A DNA stretch of 64,000 nt, from positions 1-64,000 of the forward strand of contig JAAYCK010000028.1 of assembly GCA_012729835.1 (NCBI GenBank), given 5' to 3'. The notes under the pieces were generated by a model. The model worked only from the letters and a program-made list of their open reading frames with translations. It did no database searches and had not been told where the DNA came from. The stretch comes from Syntrophomonadaceae bacterium. Lineage in GTDB: Bacteria > Bacillota > Syntrophomonadia > Syntrophomonadales > Syntrophomonadaceae. Of the stretch, positions 35,977 to 44,573 are shown one piece after another (position 1 is the stretch's first letter; each line of letters starts with the position of its first letter). The translations under genes and the position numbers were made by a program.

Positions 35977-36612
35977 CTAACACTTTTCTATCGGCTGGCG
36001 CAGAACTGTCTTCAATTTATCCGGCGAAGCCTTGCGGGGATCCGACAGGTAGATCTCATGATGCTTACCTCCTCGGTAGAAGGTGTCCCGATAGCCGTTC
36101 TCCGCCATGTATTTCTCCATCAAGGCAAGCGTCGCCGGCTCGCTTGAATAAGGCCCGATATGCATAACCTGCAGGCAGAGGCCTTCAGTGAAACTCTCCA
36201 GCCTCGCCTTCTCAAGTCCGGCAGCTTTTTTCTTGCGTACGGCTTCATCGCGGGCCCGGTTAAAAATCTCTTCGTCCACAAAATCTGGTTGACGAATCAT
36301 CATGGTCCATAACCAGTTATCCTTATCCTCAAATGAGAAGACCTCGCCTTCATGAATCCACCACAAACCTTCCAACGGTGGTACTACATAATCATAATAG
36401 CCTTCCGGCTGAAACCCCTGGCGAGGCATCATCTTGATCCCATACGACAACGCATACAGGATCTGAATCGCTGCTTCATAAGCAGGATTACCGCCAGGAT
36501 AGCCCTCGCCATCGACCATGACAAATTTCATCTTGGGAACGGTAACCACCACCGGTTGGTTGGGCGGTTGGTATAATTCTTTAAATGCCTTTTTAAAATC
36601 AATTGCAGCCAT
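35977..36612 (-). CDS. GyrI-like small-molecule binding domain protein
   Basis: Protein of about 211 aa of the GyrI/SOUL-type effector-binding family. Motifs: PKMKFVMVDGEGYPGGNPAY, EAAIQILYALSYGIK, EGLWWIHEGEVF, and LCLQVMHIGPYSSEPATLAL, which line the ligand cleft in relatives. No DNA-binding domain is attached. ATG at 36612 has GGGGGT 7 nt upstream and is preferred over 36639. It converges on hsp20. The ligand is unknown; some relatives hydrolyse or bind cyclic drugs. Confidence 0.85.
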   Translation of the reverse strand: MAAIDFKKAFKELYQPPNQPVVVTVPKMKFVMVDGEGYPGGNPAYEAAIQILYALSYGIKMMPRQGFQPEGYYDYVVPPLEGLWWIHEGEVFSFEDKDNWLWTMMIRQPDFVDEEIFNRARDEAVRKKKAAGLEKARLESFTEGLCLQVMHIGPYSSEPATLALMEKYMAENGYRDTFYRGGKHHEIYLSDPRKASPDKLKTVLRQPIEKC

Positions 36613-36924
36613 ACTGCCACCCCCATGTCGTACTTTCATCGATAATAAAAGATTCCCCCAGGATCATGGTCAAGTGTTTTCAGCAAGTTTGATAGGTATA
36701 ACTTACCACATTAGCAAATATAGATGCATGATGTCCTACTGCCTCCTTATGCCTAAACAGCTTTTACATGCCATTAAAGTGGAATATTTTACAGCTAGCC
36801 ATTTAATTCTAATCTGTCATAGATTAAGGACAAGGGTAACCCAATGGTTCACTAATTAGGAATATGATTATTAGTATACTTGAGAAAAAGAAAACATTCT
36901 CTTTGTGCGAATTTTCCGACATTT

Positions 36925-37235
36925 TGGTTGACGCCTGACAGGTTCAGATTTATAATAAAAATACCAGGAAGGGATTGATGTTCCCAACCTGAGTCACCCT
37001 CATAACTCAGACCGAAACGCAATAAGGTGAATCGTACAGGAAAGTCGGAATTGAAGTTGTTCAATTGCGTTAAATACGCAAAACTGCCGACTAAACAAGA
37101 CGATAATCCCGAAAGGCGGAATGAGGAAGGAGACATAGGGGTGAACATATCCCAAAGGAGGTACTGAATGAACAGTACTTCAAAACACAGGTAGAAGGGC
37201 TTGCAGAACCGAGTAATAAATGCAAGCTCTTCTAC
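36925..37235 (+). ncRNA. Candidate large structured RNA, possibly HEARO/omega-like
   Basis: A stretch of about 310 nt with no credible gene and dense pairing when read on +. Helices: CAGGTT 36939-36944 with 36986-36991; GGGA/TCCC 36971-36985; CTGAGT 36989-36994 with 37005-37010; a three-way junction closed by AGTCGG 37043-37048 with CCGACT 37087-37092, holding AATTGAA/TTCAATT (37049-37066) and GCGT/ACGC (37067-37079); GTACTG/CAGTAC 37161-37178; and a 15-bp arm 37191-37205 with 37221-37235. Loops are purine-rich (GAAAGG, GAGGAAGGAGACATAG). I saw no group II domain V. The layout recalls stand-alone HEARO (IscB/IsrB guide-scaffold) RNAs, but no such nuclease gene is here. The rest of 36613-37354 shows only A/T-rich DNA. 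Confidence 0.6.
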
Positions 37236-37354
37236 ATTTCTGCATCTTAATCTCCCCTTCCTTGCCGACACTTTTCTCACCACAATCTAATATGGTATCA
37301 TTTGCTTATTATATACATTCCAAATACAAAAAATATTACTTGGAGGTATCATCC

Positions 37355-38218
37355 GTGCAGGTTAAACCCGACTGCATGCCTTGCTACCTGGTGCAATGTT
37401 TATCTGCCCTGCGCCAAGCCAATATTGATGAGAACAAACAGCAAGCCATACTGCGACAGATAACCACCGAACTGGTCTTATTATCATCAGAGAGCACCCC
37501 CAGCTACAACTCCAGCCTGGTATTATTACGCTGCTATGATCTGGCCGGGGTGGAAGATCCTTTTGCCCGGATCAAGCAGGCATCAAACCGCCATGCCCTG
37601 CATATCCTTGATGGTTTTGCCTTTGAACCTGAGGAAGAGGGCGCTCTAATGATTGCCTTAAAGCTGGCCTTGGCCGGTAATGTCATCGACCTAGGTATCC
37701 AGTATGACTACGATATCGAAGGAAATTTATCGGATGTTTTGCAAACTGATATAGATGCATCCGCTTTGCAGGGATTCACCGCATGTCTGGAAAAAGCCCA
37801 GCATATTCTGGTTATTGGCGACAACAGCGGCGAGATAGTATTTGATACTGCTTTAGTCCGGGTGCTGCAGCATATGGGCAAAGAAGTAGTCTATTCCGTA
37901 AAAGGCGGTTCTATATTGAATGACGCAACCCAACAGGACGCCTGGGAAAGCGGCATGCAAGATCTGGTGCCGGTGATACATACCAGCAATCGTTTCCTGG
38001 GGGTAGAATGGAGGCTTTGCAGCGATAAATTCCAGCAGCACTATCAAAAGGCAGATCTAGTCATCGCCAAGGGTCAAGCGAATTATGAAAGTCTGGAAGG
38101 CTGCCAGCACGCCGGTGATAAAACCTTTTTCCTATTAAAAGCCAAATGCCCGGTGGTGGCGGCTCACCTTGGAGTAGAGCTAGGTGACTGGGTACTGCGC
38201 AGGAACCAGGTAAGATAG
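37355..38218 (+). CDS. DUF89 / ARMT1-like damage-control phosphatase
   Basis: 287-aa DUF89 family protein. The family comprises metal-dependent phosphatases that remove damaged phosphometabolites. N-terminal KPDCMPCYLVQCLSALRQ with the CxxC of the prokaryotic subfamily, the metal-site motif VIGDNSGEIVFDT near 158, then EVVYSVKGGSILNDAT and ADLVIAKGQANYESLEG, then FFLLKAKCPVVAAHLGV. The start is GTG at 37355 with GGAGG 8 nt upstream; the longer frame to 37220 runs into the structured RNA arm and is rejected. Substrate unknown. Confidence 0.88.
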   Translation: MQVKPDCMPCYLVQCLSALRQANIDENKQQAILRQITTELVLLSSESTPSYNSSLVLLRCYDLAGVEDPFARIKQASNRHALHILDGFAFEPEEEGALMIALKLALAGNVIDLGIQYDYDIEGNLSDVLQTDIDASALQGFTACLEKAQHILVIGDNSGEIVFDTALVRVLQHMGKEVVYSVKGGSILNDATQQDAWESGMQDLVPVIHTSNRFLGVEWRLCSDKFQQHYQKADLVIAKGQANYESLEGCQHAGDKTFFLLKAKCPVVAAHLGVELGDWVLRRNQVR

Positions 38219-38221
38219 AAG

Positions 38222-38253
38222 AGGCCGGAAGAATCCTCTCATCCTTCCGGCCT
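38222..38253. terminator. Bidirectional terminator
   Basis: AGGCCGGAAG and CTTCCGGCCT form a perfect 10-bp stem, with TGTTATT on the + side. It sits between the converging DUF89 and DUF3298 genes. Confidence 0.85.
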
Positions 38254-38266
38254 TGTTATTAATAGT

Positions 38267-39106
38267 TTATTTCTTTAACAAACGCTGGTCAATACTGGCA
38301 CCAAACCTCTCCATCGGGATCTTGAATTCAGGCATACCAGTAGAATATGGCGCTATCTCATATTGTGCAAAGTAGACCACTATATAACCGGGTATCAGGT
38401 AATAGGTACGATTATCCCCAATACCGTTGAACCCTTCTTCTCCCTCAAAGAATCCGTCCGTATATTTGGCGATCTCTTTTCCCACCTCGTCATCAATAAT
38501 GCTCTGATAGGCAAAACCTGGAGTGAACAGATCCTGCAATGCCAGGAATTCGCCAGTATTTAAATCTATATTGAAGGGCAGCCGCTCCGTCCCGCCGTGG
38601 GCTCCGCCGGTGAACTGGTAGTTGTCGATAGTCAGGCTGAGAATGCCATTCTGGTTATAGTGAACAGTATAATCTACGACCATTTCATACTTCCAGAAAT
38701 GATCGCCGGTCTTTGTTGTCTCCTCATAGAATGCCCGAGCATCCTGGGTGTTCTCGCTAAGGAGTTGTAAGCTCCGCTCGGCCAATGCCTTATTGATAGA
38801 TTTCTGTATTTCTACATTCTTCATACCGCTGATCTGCGGTATCCTGAGATTAGTACTTATAGCTGCTTCATCGTTCTTTGTAACCTCGGGCAGAACTCTT
38901 ACCGCTTGGATGATCTGATCCTTTTCTGGTATCTTTACCTGCCCGGGCGCTTTTACCTGGGACGACTTCTGTTCCGATGGCTTCTGTTCTGACGGCTTTA
39001 CACAACCGGTCATGGCAGTAACCATGACCAAGAGCAATGCTGCCGTCAGCAAGACAACCAGACTTCTAAGCTTTTGGTCTGTTTTTACTTTATTGATTCC
39101 TCTCAT
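38267..39106 (-). CDS. DUF4163/DUF3298 (RsiV-like) lipoprotein
   Basis: 279-aa secreted protein. A signal peptide with hydrophobic core LVVLLTAALLLVMVTAM ends in a lipobox-like TGC. A linker with KPSEQKPSEQ repeats follows. The domain is DUF4163/DUF3298 (YQFTGGAHGGTERLPFNIDL, LQDLFTPG), as in the RsiV anti-sigma factor that binds lysozyme. Here there is no cytoplasmic anti-sigma part and no sigma gene next to it, so a free-standing surface lipoprotein is more likely. GGGGAGG precedes the ATG. Confidence 0.87.
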   Translation of the reverse strand: MRGINKVKTDQKLRSLVVLLTAALLLVMVTAMTGCVKPSEQKPSEQKSSQVKAPGQVKIPEKDQIIQAVRVLPEVTKNDEAAISTNLRIPQISGMKNVEIQKSINKALAERSLQLLSENTQDARAFYEETTKTGDHFWKYEMVVDYTVHYNQNGILSLTIDNYQFTGGAHGGTERLPFNIDLNTGEFLALQDLFTPGFAYQSIIDDEVGKEIAKYTDGFFEGEEGFNGIGDNRTYYLIPGYIVVYFAQYEIAPYSTGMPEFKIPMERFGASIDQRLLKK

Positions 39107-39216
39107 CTGTTGTCCTCCCCGTGAATTCGTTAATACTTGTTATTCAAAGATTCGGCAAGATCTACAATAATCCTGCCCCCTTTTCTCTCAATCCAGCCGT
39201 CTAAATTTTTAATCGC

Positions 39217-39248
39217 TTGACCTTACCCCTGGGGTAAGCTCGTATACT
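39217..39248 (+). promoter_or_regulatory. MerR-type promoter with palindromic operator
   Basis: TTGACC (39217-39222), a 20-bp spacer and TATACT (39243-39248). The spacer holds CTTACCCC-T-GGGGTAAG (39222-39238), a perfect 8-bp inverted repeat. An over-long spacer filled by a palindrome is the hallmark of promoters twisted by MerR-family activators. No MerR gene is in the window and no long ORF follows on this strand. The rest of 39107-39216 shows nothing else. Confidence 0.65.
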
Positions 39249-39254
39249 AATATC

Positions 39255-39390
39255 GCACCGCTGCAAAGGAGTGTCTTAGAATGATCTTGCGGTAACCCCT
39301 CCTGAGTAGCTGGTTACCGAGATACTAATTCCCATCAAATAGACTCTAACTCTAAGAGGGGATAACTACATCTCCTCTTTAATATTTTCC
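39255..39390 (+). ncRNA. Putative short transcript from the MerR-type promoter
   Basis: Downstream of the promoter are CGGTAACC/GGTTACCG (39290-39297 with 39312-39319), then AAGAGGGGA/TCTCCTCTT (39354-39362 with 39371-39379) followed by TTAATATTTT, which looks like a terminator. The only translatable unit is AAAGGAG then ATG-ATC-TTG-CGG-TAA (39281), four codons. This suggests a regulated small RNA of about 135 nt or an attenuated leader whose gene has been lost. Confidence 0.4.
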
Positions 39391-39397
39391 ATATGTA

Positions 39398-39427
39398 TAA
39401 TCCGGGTCGTTTTGTTAACCCGGATTA
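39398..39427. terminator. Hairpin after the amidase gene
   Basis: TAATCCGGGT and ACCCGGATTA form a perfect 10-bp stem about 30 nt past the amidase stop. U-runs are weak on both sides. Confidence 0.65.
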
Positions 39428-39457
39428 TTATATTCTTGTATTCGTTTTTATCATTTT

Positions 39458-41878
39458 CTACAGATTCTGTAGCCATTCCTGGATAGCATCGGCGATAGCA
39501 TAAGCTGCTTTATCTCTAATTTCCTCTTGCGCCAACAGTCTCTCTTCTTCAAGATTATTAATAAAACCGATCTCAACCAAAGCTGATGGCATGTTGGTAT
39601 GGTTCAGCACATAATATGGTTGATGATCCTTTACCCCGCGGTCGACCAATCCAAGTCGGGATATCATATTGGTTTGGATCAGTGTAGCCAGCTTAGACCT
39701 CTCTTCGCGTTGAATATATAGCTCCGGAACATCAAGAGGAGCGTAAAAATAGGTTTCAGTGCCGCTAGGCCCCACATTCGTACTGGAATTACAATGGATA
39801 GCCACAAAAGCCGTGGCATTAATCGCGTTACCCACTTCCACCTCTTCACTCAGTGACATGGTAGTATCATCAATACGAGTGTATTCTACCTTAATGCCCC
39901 TCTGCTGTAACAAGGCACCTACTTTCAATGCCACTGCCAGGTTGACGTCTTTTTCCTTCAAAAAAGTCCCGCTGGAGCCGGGGTCTGTTCCACCATGACC
40001 GGGATCGAGAACTACGACCTTTTCTCCGGTCCGCACCATCTTCTTCATGAGTACTATATTCAAGTCTTTATTGCTACCACTGTTGGCAAAGCTATACCGG
40101 CCAAGATCATTGGTCTTTATCGTCAGCAGAACATCCTTGCCGCTTTCACTCATTTCCAGGCTGTTAAAAAGCGTCCCTTTGGAGGTAAACTTGTATCCCG
40201 GCTTTATCTTGACATCTGGTATCTTGATCACCAGATCGCTCCCGCTTAGAGTTCCGGTCTGTTCCTTGATAGGCCCCAGCGAGTGAATTATCAGGCGGTC
40301 ACCTACCGAACCAAAATCGGTTTTTGTAATACTGCTTATGTAATTGGGTATGCTTAGCGTATATTTTTTGTCGTTGAAAGAACCAAGTTCATATTCTATC
40401 CAGGAGGGAAGGGTAATAGTGATTGTATTATCCTCTCCGGTCACCGTTTTTTTAATCGTGATCTTGCCATCTGCAAAACTCTCATCCAGATTAGCAAAGG
40501 ATGCCACAGGAAGCTTGCCCAGCTCATACTGTATCTGACCGCTGGATTCCTTGACTTCTGGTTTGAAACTCTCATCAGAGCTCAGTGTGATAACTATTCC
40601 CTCGCTGTTACTTATCTTGGTCAGGCGCACCATGTCTGCCGGCTCAATCACCGAAGGGTTTCCCGAAGAATTATTAATGGTCCCGGTGCCATTGGCACCT
40701 GATGGGTTATCACTTGCGGAGGCAGCCTCCACCAACCAGGCAGCCACCCAGGCGGTGGTGCCGCCACGGCTGACCTGATACCATCCATCCCTTTCATCCA
40801 ACACAGCCAACGCTTCACCGGGATGGGCAACACTCATGGCATTTGCGGAACCAGAAGGCTGTTCTCGCAGGCTGACATCCTGGATCTTTGCAGTAACCGC
40901 GGCTGGTCTGCCAGTACTATAATTGCCCGAAACATTACTGTTGCTATTGCTGATGTTAGTGCTGGTAGTTATAGCAACCTTAAGATTTGACTGATCCCAG
41001 TCCACCTGCCCGCCGAAGGCCTCTGCGACAAAACGCAGCGGCGCCAGTGTCCGTCCGTTTACGATCTTAGCCGGAACCTCCAGAGTATATTTCTCCCCGT
41101 TTACGTTCGGGCTGGTAGAATTCAACGGCAAAACTACGTAATCGCTGCCTTTGCTTGCAGTGACCGTTCTGGTTTTCTCATCCCAGCCAACTACAGCGCC
41201 CATGGCCTCAAAGATAGCCCGTAACGGCACCAGAGTGCGCCCGTTCTCAATGATTGGTTCTACTTCAAAGCTCAATTGCTTGCCGTCAAGAAATACGCTT
41301 ACAATATTGGCAATATTACTTGAACTATTGGCATTAGTGCTGCTGGCACTGCCCGAAGGGGCTGACGAATTAACGGCTGCCGCTGCGGTCCCGGTGTTGC
41401 CCGGCTGTTTTACTTGAGTAAGATAGCCTGCTACATAACCCTCCTGTCCGCTGGAGGTCAGTATATGGCACCAATCACCGTCTTGGGAAAGCAGGGTGAA
41501 GCTTTCGCCCTTGTCGGCCTTGCCAATAGCAGTATAATTGGTCCCAGGCCCCGACCTGATATTGACCCATTCACCCGTTATCACGATATCGCCGATACCG
41601 ATAGCATTTATATATTGTGCGGCGACCCATCCGGTGACCTTGCCAAAGCTGATCTTCTTCCAATCGCCCTGGGTCTGGAGTACGGTGACCTGGCTGTTTT
41701 TAAGGATCTTTCCGTCTATTTGATAGTTGGTACCCGGGCCGGAGCGAATATTGACCACGTCATAATTGATCAAACCCTGGCTGGCCTCGGCATCCAGAGT
41801 GGCAGCGAACAAAAGGACAAATGCCAGTCCCAGGGATAGTGACAGGTATCTCAAGATATGTATAAAATGCTTACTCAC
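39458..41878 (-). CDS. N-acetylmuramoyl-L-alanine amidase with SH3, copper-amine-oxidase-N and AMIN domains
   Basis: 806-aa secreted cell-wall hydrolase. A signal peptide (about 1-32), two bacterial SH3 repeats (VNIRSGPGTNYQIDG and VNIRSGPGTNYTAIG), a Ser/Asn-rich linker, a copper amine oxidase N-like domain near 193-305 (ENGRTLVPLRAIFEAMGAVV, NGRTLAPLRFVAEAFGG), a third SH3 near 330-385, AMIN-like beta regions, and a C-terminal Amidase_3 domain from about 625. Zinc ligands and the catalytic Glu are visible in DPGHGGTDPG, KEKDVNLAVALK, FVAIHCNSS and ALVEIGFINN. Domains other than the catalytic one likely bind wall polymers. Confidence 0.93.
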   Translation of the reverse strand: MSKHFIHILRYLSLSLGLAFVLLFAATLDAEASQGLINYDVVNIRSGPGTNYQIDGKILKNSQVTVLQTQGDWKKISFGKVTGWVAAQYINAIGIGDIVITGEWVNIRSGPGTNYTAIGKADKGESFTLLSQDGDWCHILTSSGQEGYVAGYLTQVKQPGNTGTAAAAVNSSAPSGSASSTNANSSSNIANIVSVFLDGKQLSFEVEPIIENGRTLVPLRAIFEAMGAVVGWDEKTRTVTASKGSDYVVLPLNSTSPNVNGEKYTLEVPAKIVNGRTLAPLRFVAEAFGGQVDWDQSNLKVAITTSTNISNSNSNVSGNYSTGRPAAVTAKIQDVSLREQPSGSANAMSVAHPGEALAVLDERDGWYQVSRGGTTAWVAAWLVEAASASDNPSGANGTGTINNSSGNPSVIEPADMVRLTKISNSEGIVITLSSDESFKPEVKESSGQIQYELGKLPVASFANLDESFADGKITIKKTVTGEDNTITITLPSWIEYELGSFNDKKYTLSIPNYISSITKTDFGSVGDRLIIHSLGPIKEQTGTLSGSDLVIKIPDVKIKPGYKFTSKGTLFNSLEMSESGKDVLLTIKTNDLGRYSFANSGSNKDLNIVLMKKMVRTGEKVVVLDPGHGGTDPGSSGTFLKEKDVNLAVALKVGALLQQRGIKVEYTRIDDTTMSLSEEVEVGNAINATAFVAIHCNSSTNVGPSGTETYFYAPLDVPELYIQREERSKLATLIQTNMISRLGLVDRGVKDHQPYYVLNHTNMPSALVEIGFINNLEEERLLAQEEIRDKAAYAIADAIQEWLQNL

Positions 41879-42082
41879 GAAGAATGCTCACCTCTCAGCA
41901 TCGATATAATCAGCCATACTTCAACAGACACCGCCAACTCAGCCAGCGATATTTGCGAAATGTGTCACTATAAGTATATACTACCTTGAAGAGCTTTTCT
42001 TGCACAATGGTGTTTTTCGGCAGGAAAAAATGGTACTGAGGAATAATACATGGATATATAAGACAGTCAGGAGTGATTATAG

Positions 42083-43150
42083 ATGCCCGCATTCAAGGAA
42101 TTCACCAAAGAAAATGTAGCACGTCTGGACCCCTATGTGCCGGGTTTCCAACCCGATCCCAATGATCATGTTCTTAAACTTAATGCCAATGAAAATGCTT
42201 ACGGTCCCTCACCGCGGGTGTTGGAAGCCCTGCGTTCGCATATCAATGGTGATCTTAGGCTTTATCCCAACTCGAAGGCTATCGATCTTCGGCTCAAGGT
42301 AGCTGAGGTGTACGGAGTAAAGAAAGATCAGGTCATCTGTGCCAACGGTTCGGATGAGATTATTTCCATGATCTTTCGCACCTTCGTTCCCGATGGTGAA
42401 GTAGTGCAGTTCACCTATCCGACATATACCTATTATAAGACCCAGGCAGATATCTATGATGTACCCTATCGCTATCTGGAAACTGGCGACGACTTCCTGG
42501 TGGATATGGATGCCTATCTGGAAAACCCCACTCACCTCAGTTTTGTGTCCAATCCCAACTCGCCGACCGGCACCCTGTTATCGGCCGCCAGTATTGAAGA
42601 CTGTCTAAAGAAATACCCGGGACTGCTGGTAGTGGATGAGGCTTATATTGACTTTGGCGGTGCCAAAGAAAGCGCTATACCCTTGATTGACAAGTACCCC
42701 AATCTTTTGGTGCTTCGTACCTTTTCAAAGTCTTTCGCCCTGTGCGGAATGCGGGTGGGTTATGCCTTCGGTCAGTCACACCTTATCGCTGCTCTGGACA
42801 AGACCAAGGACTCGTATAATATTGCTCATCTGAACCAGATCGCCGCCATCGCAGCCCTGGATGATTACGAATATATGCTCTCCTCTGCCCGTAAAATAGC
42901 GGAGGATCGTGAATGGTTTGCATCAGAACTGGCTAAAATAGGCTTTACCCTGCTGCCTTCACTCGGCAATTACGTTTTTGTCAAACATCCCAAGATGGAG
43001 GCTGAAACGATCTACCAAAATCTTTTAGAGCGCCGGATCCTGGTGCGTTTCTTCAGCCAGCGCCGGGTATCCGAATACATTCGTATATCAATTGGTACTC
43101 ACGACGAAATGGAAAGGGTCCTTGCGGCCATTAAGGAATTGCTGGCTTAA
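42083..43150 (+). CDS. hisC: Histidinol-phosphate aminotransferase
   Basis: 355-aa class I/II PLP aminotransferase of the HisC type. It starts with KLNANENAYGPSPRVLEAL, a substrate-binding block; PLP-binding features include SNPNSPTG, VVDEAYIDF and the Schiff-base Lys in LRTFSKSFALCGMRVGY; the C-terminal Arg is in YIRISIGTHDEM. The rest of the his operon is absent, so HisC may also serve Phe/Tyr synthesis, as in Bacillus. CAGGAGTG precedes the ATG. It is followed after 17 nt by another aminotransferase. Confidence 0.92.
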   Translation: MPAFKEFTKENVARLDPYVPGFQPDPNDHVLKLNANENAYGPSPRVLEALRSHINGDLRLYPNSKAIDLRLKVAEVYGVKKDQVICANGSDEIISMIFRTFVPDGEVVQFTYPTYTYYKTQADIYDVPYRYLETGDDFLVDMDAYLENPTHLSFVSNPNSPTGTLLSAASIEDCLKKYPGLLVVDEAYIDFGGAKESAIPLIDKYPNLLVLRTFSKSFALCGMRVGYAFGQSHLIAALDKTKDSYNIAHLNQIAAIAALDDYEYMLSSARKIAEDREWFASELAKIGFTLLPSLGNYVFVKHPKMEAETIYQNLLERRILVRFFSQRRVSEYIRISIGTHDEMERVLAAIKELLA

Positions 43151-43167
43151 AGTTTGGATAGGGAGAG

Positions 43168-44352
43168 ATGAAAATGATAGCAGACAAATTAAAAAATGAT
43201 ATCAACAATGCTTCTTGGATAAGGGCCATGTTCGAAGAAGGCGAAAAACTTCGCCAGATCCATGGGGCTGACAAGGTCTATGATTTCAGTTTAGGCAACC
43301 CTGATTATGAACCGCCGGTAAAGGTCCAGGAGAATCTCAAGAAACTCATTGCTGAAGATACTCCCGCCCTGCATCGTTATACCAGCAACGCTGGTTACCC
43401 GGACGTCCGCTCTCTTATTGCTTCACGTATTGCTGCTGAGACGGGTGTTCCAATCACCAGCGAGCATATTATCCTTACCTGCGGTGCGGCCGGCGGTTTG
43501 AACGTGGTTTTGAAAACCATTTTGAATCCTGGTGATGAGGTGATCATTATTACTCCATATTTTGTTGAGTATCACTTTTACATCGACAATCATGGAGGGA
43601 TCCCGGTCCGGGTGCCCAGTGGACCTGGTTTTATTCCTGATATAAAGGCCCTGGCTAATAGTATAACGCAAAAAACCCGGGCAATTATCCTGAATTCACC
43701 AAACAATCCCACCGGGGTGGTGTACAGCCGCGAGGTGCTGGAACAGATCGCTGAGGTCCTGAAGCACAAAGAACAGGAATACCATTCCGAGATTCTGGTT
43801 ATATCAGATGAACCTTATAATAAACTTGTTTACGACGGTGTTGAGGTCACGAACTTTATGTCGGTCTTTCCTCATTGTGCCATCGTTAATTCCTTTAGCA
43901 AGTCGCTGGCTCTGCCCGGCGAAAGGATCGGCTACATCGCAGTCAATCCATCCATCAGCAGTGTCGAGCTGACCATGGCAGGTATGGTATTCACCAACCG
44001 CACTCTGGGTTATGTCAATGCTCCTTCTCTTTTCCAGCGTTTGATTTTCTCCTGTCTGGATGAAGGTCCGGATACGCTTGAATATGAGGCCAGGCGGGAT
44101 CTGATATATAATCACTTAGCCAGCCTGGGCTTTTCCTGCGTAAAGCCCCAGGGAGCCTTTTACCTCTTCCCGCAGTCGCCGATAGCCGACGATGTTGAAT
44201 TCGTTAAACGCGCTCTCAAATACAATTTATTATTGGTTCCGGGAACTGGTTTTGCGGCTCCTGGTTATTTCAGAATAGCCTTTTGCCAGAGCCAGCAGAC
44301 CATAAGAAACTCTTTTGACGCCTTTACCCAACTGGCCAAGGAATTCTTCTAG
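43168..44352 (+). CDS. Class I/II pyridoxal-phosphate aminotransferase
   Basis: Aminotransferase of about 394 aa in the aspartate aminotransferase superfamily. Motifs: DFSLGNPDYEPPVKV, HRYTSNAGYPDVRSLIA, ILNSPNNPTGVVYS, VISDEPYNKLVY, and the PLP Lys in IVNSFSKSLALPGERIGY, then YFRIAFCQSQQTI. It is in one transcript with hisC. ATG at 43174 is an equally good start. The amino-acid specificity is unknown; aromatic or Asp/Ala transamination is possible. Confidence 0.88.
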   Translation: MKMIADKLKNDINNASWIRAMFEEGEKLRQIHGADKVYDFSLGNPDYEPPVKVQENLKKLIAEDTPALHRYTSNAGYPDVRSLIASRIAAETGVPITSEHIILTCGAAGGLNVVLKTILNPGDEVIIITPYFVEYHFYIDNHGGIPVRVPSGPGFIPDIKALANSITQKTRAIILNSPNNPTGVVYSREVLEQIAEVLKHKEQEYHSEILVISDEPYNKLVYDGVEVTNFMSVFPHCAIVNSFSKSLALPGERIGYIAVNPSISSVELTMAGMVFTNRTLGYVNAPSLFQRLIFSCLDEGPDTLEYEARRDLIYNHLASLGFSCVKPQGAFYLFPQSPIADDVEFVKRALKYNLLLVPGTGFAAPGYFRIAFCQSQQTIRNSFDAFTQLAKEFF

Positions 44353-44408
44353 AAATCTTTGTCTTGACCTGATCAGACTAAGATTATAAAATTATTATCA
44401 ATATAACA

Positions 44409-44502
44409 AAGGGGAGCTGGAACTATCCGGCTGAGAGTGGACTTAGTGCAGTCCTGACCCTTGAACCTGATCTGGGTAATGCCAGCGGAGGGACTAGATG
44501 GT
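44409..44502 (+). promoter_or_regulatory. TPP riboswitch (THI element)
   Basis: Hallmarks: GGGGAGCTGG start, the pyrimidine-sensing CCGGCTGAGAGTG, and the pyrophosphate-sensing CCCTTGAACCTGATCTGGGT with AATGCCAGCGGAGGGA closing. It lies just before the thiamine-type transport operon and is followed by a terminator hairpin, so TPP should shut off transcription. Confidence 0.97.
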
Positions 44503-44518
44503 ATGATAATCTTCAGCC

Positions 44519-44548
44519 AGCCGCTTTGCCCCTTTCGGTAAAGCGGCT
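44519..44548 (+). terminator. Riboswitch expression-platform terminator
   Basis: AGCCGCTTTGCC pairs with GGTAAAGCGGCT (12 bp with one G-U), then ATTTTATT. It lies 16 nt after the TPP aptamer and 26 nt before the first gene. Confidence 0.9.
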
Positions 44549-44573
44549 ATTTTATTGAAAAGGAGGGTTTACT

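Noticed and set aside
36925-37235. Group II intron
   Set aside because: No domain V with the AGC triad and bulge was found and there is no reverse transcriptase; the GTGCGA at 36905 alone is not enough.
36852-37283. Minus-strand ORF of 143 aa across the structured RNA
   Set aside because: Low-complexity, no ribosome site, no family pattern, and it crosses all the helices of the + strand RNA.
38267-39106. RsiV-type anti-sigma factor
   Set aside because: It has a lipobox and no cytoplasmic anti-sigma domain, and no sigma factor gene lies next to it.
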